From contig JAGZLW010000008.1 of assembly GCA_018364455.1 (NCBI GenBank), forward strand, positions 1-57,883: a stretch of 57,883 nt of DNA, in the 5' to 3' direction. The notes under the pieces were generated by a model. That model ran no database searches, had not been told where the DNA came from, and saw only the letters and a program-made list of their open reading frames with translations. This document shows positions 1 to 8,096 of the stretch, piece after piece (positions within the stretch are counted from its first letter, which is position 1; every line of letters starts with the position of its first letter). The position numbers were made by a program, and so were the translations under genes. The DNA is from Streptococcus mitis. Lineage in GTDB: Bacteria; Bacillota; Bacilli; Lactobacillales; Streptococcaceae.

Positions 1-25
1 AAGGATTTTTATCGCTCTGAACATC

Positions 26-55
26 AAAAAAGAAAGGACGAATTTTGTCCTTTCT
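26..55 (-). terminator. Rho-independent terminator of the tetR-DUF308 operon
   Basis: A 9-bp perfect stem (AGAAAGGAC at 31-39 pairing with GTCCTTTCT at 47-55, 7-nt loop) is followed on the minus strand by a run of Ts (26-30). It lies about 50 bases past the stop of the DUF308 gene and would end that transcript. Confidence 0.8.
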
Positions 56-107
56 CGAGCTTAGCTTTTCTTCAACCCACTACAGTTGACAAAGAGCCAT
101 TTTATTC

Positions 108-620
108 TTATTTAATCTTGAAGAATTGAACAATTGCCACAATACCTTGATAAATAAAGACAAAGGCAATGGTGTAACTAATATAGAGACCGGTCATCAA
201 TGGGTGTCCCATCATGATTAAACCTGCTACGATTCCTAAAATCCCCATCCAAACTAGAGGGGTACCTACCGATTTATCCGTCTTACGAACCTTGAAACCA
301 ACGATAGTTTTTGTAATACCATTTGTCAAGGCCCATAAAGAAATGATAAATGGTACAAATGTTACCATTTCAATAAAGCTACCTGAGAACAAGGTAAGAG
401 CGAGGATGAGGGTAACAATTCCTCCAAATAAATTCCAGCCATGCTTTTCTTCTGATTTGAAGTATTGTACAATCTCAGAAATCCCTTGAACTGCAAATAC
501 AAGTGCAAACCAGAAAGTCATGGAAGCCAAGCTAATAAGAGGATGTGCAAACATATTAAAACCTGCAAAAACTGCAAAAATACCCGCAATTAGTAACAAC
601 CATTTCCAAATTTTCGACAT
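108..620 (-). CDS. DUF308/HdeD-like membrane protein
   Basis: 170 aa, almost entirely hydrophobic, with about six predicted membrane segments arranged as repeated pairs. This is the pattern of the DUF308/HdeD family of small integral membrane proteins, whose biochemical role in streptococci is unknown to me. Its ATG overlaps the stop of the upstream TetR gene by one base (TAATG), so the two are translationally coupled and probably form one regulatory unit. The regulator may control this membrane protein in response to an envelope or acid-type stress; that is inference from HdeD naming only. A terminator follows at 26-55. Confidence 0.75.
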   Translation of the reverse strand: MSKIWKWLLLIAGIFAVFAGFNMFAHPLISLASMTFWFALVFAVQGISEIVQYFKSEEKHGWNLFGGIVTLILALTLFSGSFIEMVTFVPFIISLWALTNGITKTIVGFKVRKTDKSVGTPLVWMGILGIVAGLIMMGHPLMTGLYISYTIAFVFIYQGIVAIVQFFKIK

Positions 621-1246
621 TATTTTTCTCCTTTTTTAGAGGAATCTTCCTCTAGTATTCCATAAATCATCATATCCAAAACCTGTGATAATTGATGTTC
701 ATATCCTGAAACCAAGTCAGGCAAACTGCTATCTGACGAAACAGTTAAATAATAGGAACGAAACATATCCTGAATCAATCGCAGATAGTCCATAGCTCGT
801 TTCTCATCAATATGCTCTTTCAGTTTGGATTCTGATATAAGTTTTTGACAAACTTGTTCATTCAAGTCCAAAAAGATAGCTTTCTGTGGTGCAATGTCTG
901 CTTCCAATTCTTCTGGTGTCGCAATCATTGCCTCAAAGAAAATGTGGCTATGTTCTGGGTATTGCTGATAAAATTGGTGACGTCTTTCCATATAATCAGC
1001 TAAGGAGGGCACTTGACCTTCCACCCCCAGAAACACTGCCAAAGCTTTCTCAAAACTCTCCTGAAAACAAGTTAGATAGAGGTCTGATTTCCCTGAAAAA
1101 TTATGATACAAAACTCCTTTGGAAATACCATCCACTTTACAAAGTTCATTGATGACAAAACCTTGATAGCCTTTTGTAGCAAATTCAAACAAAGCAGCGG
1201 TAATGATTTTCTCTCTTCGTAGTCTTGTTTTTTCTTCTTTTCTCAT
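620..1246 (-). CDS. TetR/AcrR-family transcriptional regulator
   Basis: 208 aa from the ATG at 1246. The frame is open further upstream, but that part would overlap the promoter, and the basic start MRKEEKTRLRREKII is typical of TetR N-termini. The N-terminal helix-turn-helix is visible (ALFEFATKGYQGFVINELCK, then GVLYHNFSGKSDLY at about residues 40-55), followed by an all-helical ligand/dimerisation domain. First gene of a two-gene operon with the DUF308 protein. Its promoter spacer contains an imperfect palindrome (ACCGATTGGT), so autorepression is likely. Ligand unknown. Confidence 0.85.
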   Translation of the reverse strand: MRKEEKTRLRREKIITAALFEFATKGYQGFVINELCKVDGISKGVLYHNFSGKSDLYLTCFQESFEKALAVFLGVEGQVPSLADYMERRHQFYQQYPEHSHIFFEAMIATPEELEADIAPQKAIFLDLNEQVCQKLISESKLKEHIDEKRAMDYLRLIQDMFRSYYLTVSSDSSLPDLVSGYEHQLSQVLDMMIYGILEEDSSKKGEK

Positions 1247-1268
1247 GTATTTATCTCTACATTTTTTA

Positions 1269-1297
1269 ATTGTAAACCGATTGGTCTGAAATGTCAA
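1269..1297 (-). promoter_or_regulatory. Sigma-A promoter with TetR-type operator
   Basis: On the minus strand TTGACA (1292-1297) and TACAAT (1269-1274) are separated by exactly 17 nt. The spacer holds ACCAATCGGT, an imperfect inverted repeat (8 of 10 symmetric) of the kind bound by TetR repressors. The gene's ATG at 1246 lies about 15 bases past the expected start point. Confidence 0.75.
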
Positions 1298-1346
1298 GCA
1301 ACTTTCTCAAAAATTTAACAGTCTGCTGATTGTAGCCATCATAAAC

Positions 1347-1363
1347 AGACTGGAATCCAGTCT
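1347..1363 (-). terminator. Weak hairpin after the MFS gene
   Basis: AGACTGG (1347-1353) pairs with CCAGTCT (1357-1363), a 7-bp stem with a 3-nt loop just past the MFS stop. The downstream T-run on the minus strand is poor (GTTTAT), so termination may be partial. Confidence 0.4.
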
Positions 1364-1389
1364 CAAACATATAATATACACATTCTTCG

Positions 1390-2616
1390 CTAAATGTTTT
1401 CACGGATATTCAAGAGTATGATAAAGGCAGCTAGAAGAAATAGCAATAAAACAAAGCTAACTGCCAGAGTTCCAAAGCTAGTAGCAATGGTTACCAAAGC
1501 TATTGTAAATAAGCTAGGTAAAACAACTGTAATGGCACCGATAGAGGATTGAACTGCTCCCATTGACTCCTCAGGTATTTGTTTAAAAATGAGTTCCTGT
1601 AATCGAGGAGAGAGGATACCTGCGAAAAAGGCATCCAAGGCACTAAAGATAAGAATCCAGTCAAAACGAACTGCCACAAAGCCAACTAAAAGGAGTAATT
1701 GGATAATAAGCGAGGCATATAGGGCTAGTTTTATGGAGATTGTATTCTTCAGATAGCCACTCACAAGGCTTCCGACAATAAGGGCTGACAATTCAAGGGT
1801 GGATAACAAGGCAAGAGATTGACCTGTTTGTAAATTCAAAAAGGGCTGATTCCTCAAAAACAGAGTAGAAACAGGAACTGTAACATTTATCACTGCTTGA
1901 CTAATAGAGATAATAAACAAAACCAATAGCACCTTATTCATATTCCATATCAATTTTGATGATTGGAGCAGATGCTGGCAAAAGGATTTTACAGAGAGTC
2001 CTTCTTGATAGCTAATCGTTTTTTCTACTTTCAAGAGGTCTGTTTTTATGAAAAGAATACCTAAAAATGCGATTAAAAAGGTCAGAGCATTCAGTAAGGA
2101 AATAGACTGGATAGATAGAATACCTAGTAAGACTCCTCCTAGAATATTACTGATTGTTTTCACTAAACTAACAGTTGACTGTTTAAATCCAATAGCTTCT
2201 GCCAGATGGTCTTGCCCAATAATTCTAATGAAAATCGGAGTGAGCATGGCGCCTGAAAAATAACTCAATGTGTCAGATAAGAGGTTAATCAGACAAATAA
2301 ATGCTACTATCAACAAGGAGAAAGACTGCCCTGAAAGCGATAGGGACACTATAGAGTAAAGCAAAAATTTTGCAAAACTAATAATTGTATATTTTAGGAC
2401 ACGATGATGTTGAAAATCCGCCAAAACTCCCAGAAAGATTTGTAGAACTTGGGGAAGGGTTTCTGAAATCGTGATAAGTAAAATCGCCAAAGGGGCAAAA
2501 GAGGCATCTGCCACATAATTCAGGAAGGCCAGATAAAAAATCGTATCCCCAAGCGTTGAAATCCACTGGTTGATAGTTAATTGCCTAAAATCTCTATTTT
2601 GAAGAAATACTTTCAT
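1390..2616 (-). CDS. MFS transporter, last gene of the Rgg/SHP-controlled operon
   Basis: 408 aa with about 12 hydrophobic segments. It resembles the MFS_3-type drug/peptide efflux proteins (MefA-like) by its start (FLQNRDFRQLTINQWISTLG) and overall length. It follows the two CPBP proteins on the same strand with a gap of about 70 bases, so it probably belongs to the double-glycine peptide operon. It could export a toxic product or provide immunity; that is inference. Double-glycine peptides themselves are normally exported by peptidase-containing ABC transporters, and none is encoded in this window. Confidence 0.75.
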   Translation of the reverse strand: MKVFLQNRDFRQLTINQWISTLGDTIFYLAFLNYVADASFAPLAILLITISETLPQVLQIFLGVLADFQHHRVLKYTIISFAKFLLYSIVSLSLSGQSFSLLIVAFICLINLLSDTLSYFSGAMLTPIFIRIIGQDHLAEAIGFKQSTVSLVKTISNILGGVLLGILSIQSISLLNALTFLIAFLGILFIKTDLLKVEKTISYQEGLSVKSFCQHLLQSSKLIWNMNKVLLVLFIISISQAVINVTVPVSTLFLRNQPFLNLQTGQSLALLSTLELSALIVGSLVSGYLKNTISIKLALYASLIIQLLLLVGFVAVRFDWILIFSALDAFFAGILSPRLQELIFKQIPEESMGAVQSSIGAITVVLPSLFTIALVTIATSFGTLAVSFVLLLFLLAAFIILLNIRENI

Positions 2617-2687
2617 TACAACTCCTTTTTAAATTCAAATGGGAATCTTTCCCCAAGAATAGACCGCGATACTACTAACAACCAAAA

Positions 2688-3353
2688 TTACAGTAACATC
2701 AAAAGCTGACCAATACCATTGTAGACTATATGCAGTCCAATAGGCCAATAAATTGACTTTGTCATTCTAAATAAGACTGCAAATATAAGACCTCCACCCA
2801 TATAGAAGACAAAGTCTGTCAATACCCAACCATGATTACTAATATGCAATATTCCAAACAAAGCAGCAGAACCAAGTACATCCAGTCCCCATTTCTTCCC
2901 TTTTTCCAGAGCAGTCATCACTAATCCACGATAAATCATGTCTTCAAAAATGGGACCTGCAATCACAGGATAAAAAAAATACATCAAAAATGCCGTAGCT
3001 CCTGTAAAAGTAGGAGCAGCATGTTGATAAGAAATTTCATTGCGAGTAGGTGGGAAAAGAAAAAAGGTGACAAAATTCCAAACAACAAAAGCAAGCAGAG
3101 CTAGGAAGGAATAGAAAAGATAAGATTTTTTAAACTTTCTACTGTTGATTTTCTGCCATTTACCTGACCAAATCATAGCAATAAGTGCAAATAGAACCAC
3201 AAGAAAGTGCAACATCATATCTGATAAATAATAGCCAAAGTTAGATAGACCAATAACAAGGTCGCTGCGTAAAACTAGACTACTGAACTTCTGGTCAGCA
3301 ATGATAAGCAGAACAACTACAATAAAATAGTATTTAGAAATTATCTTTTTCAT
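2688..3353 (-). CDS. CPBP-family intramembrane protease-like protein (first copy)
   Basis: 221 aa membrane protein with the three CPBP (Abi/CAAX-like) motifs: FEDMIYRG where the family has EExxxR, FGILH (FxxxH) and HIVYN (HxxxN). The first motif reads ED rather than the usual EE, a conservative change that could still bind metal. Streptococcal CPBP proteins in bacteriocin loci are linked to self-immunity or peptide processing. It is paralogous to the neighbouring gene at 3365-4039, 11 bases away, and co-directional with the peptide gene upstream. Confidence 0.85.
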   Translation of the reverse strand: MKKIISKYYFIVVVLLIIADQKFSSLVLRSDLVIGLSNFGYYLSDMMLHFLVVLFALIAMIWSGKWQKINSRKFKKSYLFYSFLALLAFVVWNFVTFFLFPPTRNEISYQHAAPTFTGATAFLMYFFYPVIAGPIFEDMIYRGLVMTALEKGKKWGLDVLGSAALFGILHISNHGWVLTDFVFYMGGGLIFAVLFRMTKSIYWPIGLHIVYNGIGQLLMLL

Positions 3354-3364
3354 ATTTCATCTTT

Positions 3365-4039
3365 CTAATATCCAAACACCAATAAGCTCACGATAATTAA
3401 AAAGGTATTCCACAAGATGTGAAGTGTCATTGACCAATAAATTGAACGTGTATAACGAAAAAGAATACAGAGTAGCAGACCTGCTCCTGCATAAACGATG
3501 AAGTCTGTTAACACCCATCCATATTGTAAAACATGGATGAGACTAAAGAGTGCGGAAGAAATAATGGCATCAATATAGTATTTTTTAAATTTAGATAGGG
3601 CTGTCATCAGAAGGCCACGGAAAACTAACTCCTCAACTATCGGAGCAATAAGACTGCCATAGAGAATACGTGTCACAAAATAACTAATTCCCGTCAAATT
3701 GGCTACAGCTTCTTTTATAGCACTACTATTTTGTGTGCTGGGAAAGATCCTAGTCGTTATATTTACCCACAAAAACATCAATATAAAGGAAAGAAAGAAG
3801 ATACCCAGATAGGACCAACGAAACTGAAATCGACCGTAATCTTTCCAACGTTGACTCTTAACAAGAAGCACAGTACTAGCAATTCCTTCAATTACTATCA
3901 ATAAAATTTGAATCCCATAAAATCCAAAATCTGATAATTGATCCACAAACTCTAATCTCACTACTAAACTAAAAATCAAGTAATAAGACATAAGTACCAA
4001 AATGGTTCCTAGGTAAAATTTCGTTTCTCCCCTTTTCAT
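3365..4039 (-). CDS. CPBP-family intramembrane protease-like protein (second copy)
   Basis: 224 aa membrane protein with intact CPBP motifs: VEELVFRG (EExxxR), FSLIH (FxxxH) and HILWN (HxxxN). It starts 18 bases after the double-glycine peptide gene and is followed 11 bases later by a paralogue, so the operon order is peptide, CPBP, CPBP, MFS. In pneumococcus the comparable operon (vp1 locus, from memory) carries the same pair. Role in immunity or in maturing the peptide is inferred from context. Confidence 0.85.
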   Translation of the reverse strand: MKRGETKFYLGTILVLMSYYLIFSLVVRLEFVDQLSDFGFYGIQILLIVIEGIASTVLLVKSQRWKDYGRFQFRWSYLGIFFLSFILMFLWVNITTRIFPSTQNSSAIKEAVANLTGISYFVTRILYGSLIAPIVEELVFRGLLMTALSKFKKYYIDAIISSALFSLIHVLQYGWVLTDFIVYAGAGLLLCILFRYTRSIYWSMTLHILWNTFLIIVSLLVFGY

Positions 4040-4057
4040 AGTTTCTTCTCCTAAATA

Positions 4058-4279
4058 TTAGTTACGGCGTTTTCCAAACAGTCCTTCAATCAGCCCATTA
4101 GTCCAATCAAATGCCCCATAAGGTCTGGGACTAATACCTCTACCTCCCCAAGCAGGCAAAGCACTGCCACCACAACCAATATTTTCACCCACGCAAACCG
4201 AAGTGATATTTCCTCCTCTAACATCTTGCAACTCAGCTTCTGTCAATTCCATTGTTTCTGCAAATTGTAAATTTAACAT
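4058..4279 (-). CDS. Double-glycine leader peptide, VP1-like (signal peptide or bacteriocin)
   Basis: 73 aa. The first 23 residues form a typical double-glycine leader ending LTEAELQDVRGG. Cleavage would release a ~50-residue core with two cysteines close together (CVGENIGC), a Gly/Trp-rich middle and a basic end (FGKRRN). A good ribosome site (AAGGAG) sits 8 bases before the ATG. It heads an operon with two CPBP proteins and an MFS exporter, and is transcribed away from the shp gene. From memory it resembles pneumococcal VP1, a virulence and biofilm peptide controlled by Rgg144; I did not align it. A bacteriocin is the alternative. Confidence 0.75.
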   Translation of the reverse strand: MLNLQFAETMELTEAELQDVRGGNITSVCVGENIGCGGSALPAWGGRGISPRPYGAFDWTNGLIEGLFGKRRN

Positions 4280-4357
4280 CTTTTACACTCCTTCAATTAT
4301 CTTCATTTGTAAACCACTTCTGCGACCTAGGATTTGCTTCAAGTGCTTTACAAGGAC

Positions 4358-4395
4358 AGTATAACACGAAAATTAGCTTATTTTAGAAAATCGCA
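4358..4395 (-). promoter_or_regulatory. Rgg box and promoter of the double-glycine peptide operon
   Basis: On the minus strand TGCGATTTT (4395-4387) abuts the -35 position (CTAAAA, 4386-4381), followed by a 17-nt spacer and TATACT (4363-4358). The -35 hexamer is poor, as expected for an activator-dependent promoter. The same 9-mer has the same geometry at the divergent shp promoter. Confidence 0.7.
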
Positions 4396-4429
4396 TATTT
4401 GACATTTTTTCTTGTAGCAATTTCTTATT

Positions 4430-4467
4430 TGCGATTTTGGTAGATTTGATTATTTCCCTGGTATAAT
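4430..4467 (+). promoter_or_regulatory. Rgg box and promoter of shp
   Basis: TGCGATTTT (4430-4438) lies immediately before a degenerate -35 (GGTAGA, 4439-4444), then a 17-nt spacer and a perfect TATAAT (4462-4467). It mirrors the arrangement at 4358-4395. The two 9-mers form an inverted repeat separated by 34 bases between divergent genes. Confidence 0.7.
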
Positions 4468-4497
4468 AAAGTTACTACTGACAAGGAGGCTAATAAT

Positions 4498-4578
4498 ATG
4501 AAAAAAAGAAAAATTCAACTAATACTTCTACTCATTACCGAATGGATTATCGTCTTCCCATTTCTAACTAATCGATAA
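4498..4578 (+). CDS. shp: SHP pheromone precursor (short hydrophobic peptide, SHP144-like)
   Basis: 26 aa: a basic start (MKKRK), a hydrophobic stretch, then EWIIVFPFLTNR. Strong ribosome site AAGGAGG at 4483-4489. It converges on rgg and overlaps its 3' end by 11 bases, one of the known shp/rgg arrangements. The C-terminal 12 residues closely match the pneumococcal SHP144 pheromone as I remember it (EWVIVIPFLTNL). Mature peptide likely starts at or near the Glu. By analogy it is exported (PptAB in streptococci), processed, re-imported by the oligopeptide permease and bound by Rgg. Confidence 0.85.
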   Translation: MKKRKIQLILLLITEWIIVFPFLTNR

Positions 4579-5431
4579 GTTCTTTGTATTGCTGCAAGCG
4601 TAATTCAAAAAGGGCTATCAATTGTGGATTTTCTAATACTTGCAGAGATTGGAGATAGCTTTCAATCTCTTTTTGATTGCTTCCTTTGGTTTGAAGGAAA
4701 ATCTGCATTTTCTTTAAAAACTGCCACAATACTTTTTCAAAAACATCGTATGGACGAAGCATGCTCTCCAACTCGGCCTCAAAGATTGGAATATAAGAAA
4801 ATAGCTTACGCTCCATGAGTTCTGATATAATATTCAGAAATCCACTTTTCATATACAGTCTATTATGTACCAACTCTTTAAATTCCTTGGATTTTTCAAG
4901 TAACGAGGTTGATAAAAATATCAAATCTTGGTTGCTCAAGAAGGGCATGGTATTGCAAAAGAGATAGAGTTCAAACCAGGTCCAAGACTCAATAGCATAG
5001 AGGTAGGTGGTCAAAAATTCGCTATCCTCCTCTGCTAGGGGATAGCTTTTATCTAAGGAATGGATGGCATCTTTGATTACAATAGCATTCAAACGACGAT
5101 AGCTCTCTGCCATCTGTTCTTGTTTGACCTCCTCTAATAGTTGCACTAAACCAGCTATATCTTGGTGGGCAAAGCGATCCACAACCTTTCTACCAATTTG
5201 CATATGTAGGGATTCTTGATAATTGTTGAGCTTATGACCAAACTCATCAAAATTCATATTGATCCCTTGGATGGCTAGAATCAACTTATCCGCAGATAGC
5301 ATAGACTGCCCTAGCTCAAACTTTGACAACTGAGAGGCTGTTAGTCCAGCACAAGCCACATCTGACTGCTTGAGCTTTCTAGCCAAGCGCAATTCCTTGT
5401 AAAATTCCCCCAATTCCATTCTCTCAATCAT
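4568..5431 (-). CDS. rgg: Rgg-family quorum-sensing transcriptional regulator
   Basis: 287 aa from the ATG at 5431, chosen because AGGAGGTGACAAG sits directly before it; an in-frame ATG eight codons upstream lacks such a site. N-terminal XRE helix-turn-helix (KLKQSDVACAGLTASQLSKF, about residues 18-38), followed by the all-helical C-terminal domain that binds SHP in this family. Convergent with and overlapping shp. Expected to act at the two TGCGATTTT boxes between shp and the double-glycine operon. It corresponds in context to pneumococcal Rgg144. Confidence 0.9.
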   Translation of the reverse strand: MIERMELGEFYKELRLARKLKQSDVACAGLTASQLSKFELGQSMLSADKLILAIQGINMNFDEFGHKLNNYQESLHMQIGRKVVDRFAHQDIAGLVQLLEEVKQEQMAESYRRLNAIVIKDAIHSLDKSYPLAEEDSEFLTTYLYAIESWTWFELYLFCNTMPFLSNQDLIFLSTSLLEKSKEFKELVHNRLYMKSGFLNIISELMERKLFSYIPIFEAELESMLRPYDVFEKVLWQFLKKMQIFLQTKGSNQKEIESYLQSLQVLENPQLIALFELRLQQYKELID

Positions 5432-5455
5432 CTTGTCACCTCCTAGATTTTGCAT

Positions 5456-5485
5456 ATTATATCATTATTTTTATAGTTTTGTCAA
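5456..5485 (-). promoter_or_regulatory. rgg promoter
   Basis: Minus strand TTGACA (5480-5485), 18-nt spacer, TATAAT (5456-5461). A consensus promoter, so rgg is probably made constitutively. Confidence 0.75.
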
Positions 5486-5509
5486 AATATTCTGACACCT
5501 TAGTAAGTG

Positions 5510-5531
5510 AAAAAGCCAGCTTTAAGCTGAC
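5510..5531 (-). terminator. Terminator of the tsaB-rimI-tsaD operon
   Basis: GTCAGCTTAAAGCTGGC on the minus strand forms a short hairpin followed by TTTTT, directly after the tsaD stop codon. Confidence 0.65.
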
Positions 5532-5534
5532 TCC

Positions 5535-6545
5535 TTATTCCATGGTATCAAAAGCGAGACTTGGTTTGGCATTGAGGTCCAAGTTTGCAAAGTTTTCTTT
5601 GTTCCACTCGCTGACGCTAGCATAGGCAATCATTCCTGCATTGTCTCCGCAGAGGCGCAGAGGTGGAATGATGACCTTGACGTCAGTGATTTCAGCCACT
5701 AGGCGTTCTCTGAGACCTTTATTGGCTGCCACACCACCTGCCACGACAAGGGTTTTAACAGGATATTTCTCCAAAGCCTTCTTGGTTTTGGCCATAAGAA
5801 TATCCAAGACAGCTGCTTGGAAGGAAGCACACAAATCCTCTGTGGACAAGCTTTCTCCCTTTTGCTCGGCATTGTGGTGAAGATTGATAAAGGCAGATTT
5901 CAAACCTGAGAATGAAAACTCCAGATTATCTTCCTTAATCATGGCTCGAGGAAAATCATAAATATCCTGCCCCTGATGAGCTAGCTCGTCAATCTCACGA
6001 CCTGCAGGATAGGTCAAGCCCATGACACGGCCGACCTTATCATAAGCCTCACCAACCGCGTCATCTCGCGTTTCCCCAACAATCTTGTAATCACCAGCCT
6101 CAGAAACATAAACCAACTCTGTGTGTCCACCGCTGACCAAGAGGGCTAGCAAGGGAAACTCCAAAGGCTCTACACTCTGAGCGGCCATGAGGTGACCAGC
6201 CATGTGGTTAACAGGAATCAGCGGAAGTCCATGAGCCCAAGCAAAGGCCTTAGCAGCTGATAAGCCAACTAGCAAGGCTCCGACCAAGCCCGGTCCATAA
6301 GTAACCGCAACAGCTGTCACGTCCTCTTCGGTAATCCCTGCTTCTGCCAACGCCTCCTCGATACAGGCTGTAATGACCTCGACATGGTGACGACTGGCTA
6401 CTTCCGGCACTACGCCCCCAAAACGTTTGTGACTCTCAATTTGACTAGCAATGACATTGGACAAGAGCTCATTGTCGTTTTTCAAGACGGCAACACTAGT
6501 CTCATCACAGGATGTCTCAAATGCTAAAATATATCTATCCTTCAT
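5535..6545 (-). CDS. tsaD: tRNA N6-adenosine threonylcarbamoyltransferase TsaD
   Basis: 336 aa, the normal length. TsaD transfers the threonylcarbamoyl group onto A37 of ANN-decoding tRNAs (t6A), working with TsaB, TsaE and TsaC. The metal-binding NHMAGH motif (His114, His118) and the C-terminal GDNAGM motif are visible, with the ASKHA-type start AFETSCDETS. Last gene of a compact operon with rimI (11-base overlap) and tsaB. Confidence 0.95.
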   Translation of the reverse strand: MKDRYILAFETSCDETSVAVLKNDNELLSNVIASQIESHKRFGGVVPEVASRHHVEVITACIEEALAEAGITEEDVTAVAVTYGPGLVGALLVGLSAAKAFAWAHGLPLIPVNHMAGHLMAAQSVEPLEFPLLALLVSGGHTELVYVSEAGDYKIVGETRDDAVGEAYDKVGRVMGLTYPAGREIDELAHQGQDIYDFPRAMIKEDNLEFSFSGLKSAFINLHHNAEQKGESLSTEDLCASFQAAVLDILMAKTKKALEKYPVKTLVVAGGVAANKGLRERLVAEITDVKVIIPPLRLCGDNAGMIAYASVSEWNKENFANLDLNAKPSLAFDTME

Positions 6546-6972
6546 CTATTTCTCTCTTCATGATGATGGCGTCCTCGACTGGGTCATGGTAGTAGGCCTT
6601 TCGCTCAGCGATGACCACCATCTTTTCTTTCTTGTAAAATGCTTGCGCTCGTTGATTTGACTTTCTGACTTCGAGGAAAATCTCTTTGTCTGTCGGCAGT
6701 GTCGCAAACAAGACAGAGGCTAGCCCCTGACCTTGATAGGCTTTTTTGACAGCGATCTGCAATACTTCTGCCTCAAAGATATTTTCCTGAACAGCTAGAA
6801 AGCCAATCACTTCTGCCCCATCATAAGCTAGAGCATACCAAGTCTGGTCTTGAGCCAGGTCTGCTTGGATTTGCTCCAGTGCCCAAGGACTGACTGAGTA
6901 AACAGCTACCATGACAGCGTAGATGGCTTGAGCCAAGTCAGGCTGTTGTTGGATTCGTTTGATTTCTATCAT
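6535..6972 (-). CDS. rimI: Ribosomal protein S18-alanine N-acetyltransferase RimI (GNAT)
   Basis: 145 aa GNAT acetyltransferase. The acetyl-CoA loop is visible as AYQGQGLASVLF (Q-x-x-G-x-A pattern) and is followed by a C-terminal tyrosine segment (AFYKKEKM). It sits between tsaB and tsaD, overlapping tsaB by 4 bases and tsaD by 11, the standard streptococcal arrangement. Substrate assignment rests on the family and context. Confidence 0.9.
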   Translation of the reverse strand: MIEIKRIQQQPDLAQAIYAVMVAVYSVSPWALEQIQADLAQDQTWYALAYDGAEVIGFLAVQENIFEAEVLQIAVKKAYQGQGLASVLFATLPTDKEIFLEVRKSNQRAQAFYKKEKMVVIAERKAYYHDPVEDAIIMKREIDEG

Positions 6973-7652
6973 AGGCGTTTAATGTAAGACTCGCCAGACT
7001 CGGTGTGATTCTTGAGCCAGTTTTCCTCAGCCTCAACACGTTTGAGGTAGTTCGGCACAAAGTCGTGCAAGGAGTCTGCTTCCTTGTCCCAAGCCAAAAG
7101 AGCTAGATTGGCTGCATTAGGCAATGTTTCTTTATAATTAGTCCTTGGCAAGTGTTCTTGAATCTGCTCCACAAAGGGGCCAACTTCTCCGACAAAGGTT
7201 ACCTGACTAGCCCCCTTGATTAACTCAATCACTCGCTCAAAAGGCAGGTGTGCTTCTGGCATGACAGGCTGAGCATTTTCATAAAATCCTGCATAAACAT
7301 TGTTGCGACGCGCATCCATCAAAGGGACGAACAAGCCTTCTTGTTGGTAGGGCACCAGAGCCAAGAGGCTAGACATACCAACTAACTCAATGTTCAGAGT
7401 ATGAGCCAGCGTCTTAGCAGTGGCTACAGCGATTCGCAAGCCTGTGTAGCTACCTGGTCCTTCCGCCACCACGATTCGGTCCAAATCCTTGGGCGTCCAG
7501 TCCAAACTCTCCATCAAAAAATCGATGGCTGGCATGAGGGTAATACTGTGATTTTTCTTAATATTAATCGTCGTCTCGGCAAGAACCTGCTTGTCCTCTA
7601 AAATAGCGAGAGAAAGAGCCTTGCTGGACGTATCAAAAGCTAATACTTTCAT
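6969..7652 (-). CDS. tsaB: t6A biosynthesis protein TsaB
   Basis: 227 aa ASKHA-fold protein (AFDTSSKALSLAI at the N-terminus, EGPGSYTGLRIAVATAKTLA near residues 64-84). TsaB lacks catalytic metal residues and pairs with TsaD to form the t6A transferase core. First gene of the tsaB-rimI-tsaD operon. The ribosome site AGGAA is about 8 bases before the ATG. Confidence 0.95.
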   Translation of the reverse strand: MKVLAFDTSSKALSLAILEDKQVLAETTINIKKNHSITLMPAIDFLMESLDWTPKDLDRIVVAEGPGSYTGLRIAVATAKTLAHTLNIELVGMSSLLALVPYQQEGLFVPLMDARRNNVYAGFYENAQPVMPEAHLPFERVIELIKGASQVTFVGEVGPFVEQIQEHLPRTNYKETLPNAANLALLAWDKEADSLHDFVPNYLKRVEAEENWLKNHTESGESYIKRL

Positions 7653-7682
7653 AACACATTCCTATCTTTTTGTCTGCTTACT

Positions 7683-7711
7683 ATTATACTACAAAAGCTG
7701 GCACATGGGAA
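7683..7711 (-). promoter_or_regulatory. Promoter of the tsaB operon
   Basis: Minus strand TTCCCA (7706-7711), 17-nt spacer, perfect TATAAT (7683-7688). It ends about 30 bases before the tsaB ATG. Confidence 0.6.
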
Positions 7712-7860
7712 TTTTCTTTGCCCCAAACAAAAATGCCTATACTTAGCCCAAAAACAATTCGCAAATAAAATTCAAAAAAATCTTCGCTTTTCCTTTTCTT
7801 TTCCGAATATAAAAGTGAACAAGAAAATTGAAAGGATCTTCGTAAAAAGTTTGGTAAGTC

Positions 7861-8058
7861 ATGCTAGATAAAAGATACATTTTTAGAAGGATAAATTTTA
7901 TTGTCTTCATCTCTTACAGTTTGCTCAGCATTCTCAATGATTTGAACATTACTACTATCCCTTTACCATTCGATTTATCTGTTTGTATTGTTTTATTTTT
8001 ATGCTTCAACTCTATTTTTGAACAGAACAATGACTCCCATAAAAATAATAAGCTCTGA
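7861..8058 (+). CDS. Small hypothetical membrane protein (65 aa)
   Basis: 65 aa with two hydrophobic stretches (about residues 12-25 and 37-52) and a polar, Asn/Lys-rich tail. No family recognised. In favour: a good hairpin terminator on the same strand shortly after the stop (8097-8127) and a TATAAA box upstream. Against: the ribosome site is weak (GGTAAGTC) and the DNA is AT-rich and looks like decayed intergenic sequence. It may be a genuine small gene or a remnant. Confidence 0.35.
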   Translation: MLDKRYIFRRINFIVFISYSLLSILNDLNITTIPLPFDLSVCIVLFLCFNSIFEQNNDSHKNNKL

Positions 8059-8096
8059 AAATTCCATTGTCATGTCATTTTAGAAAAATGCAAAGA

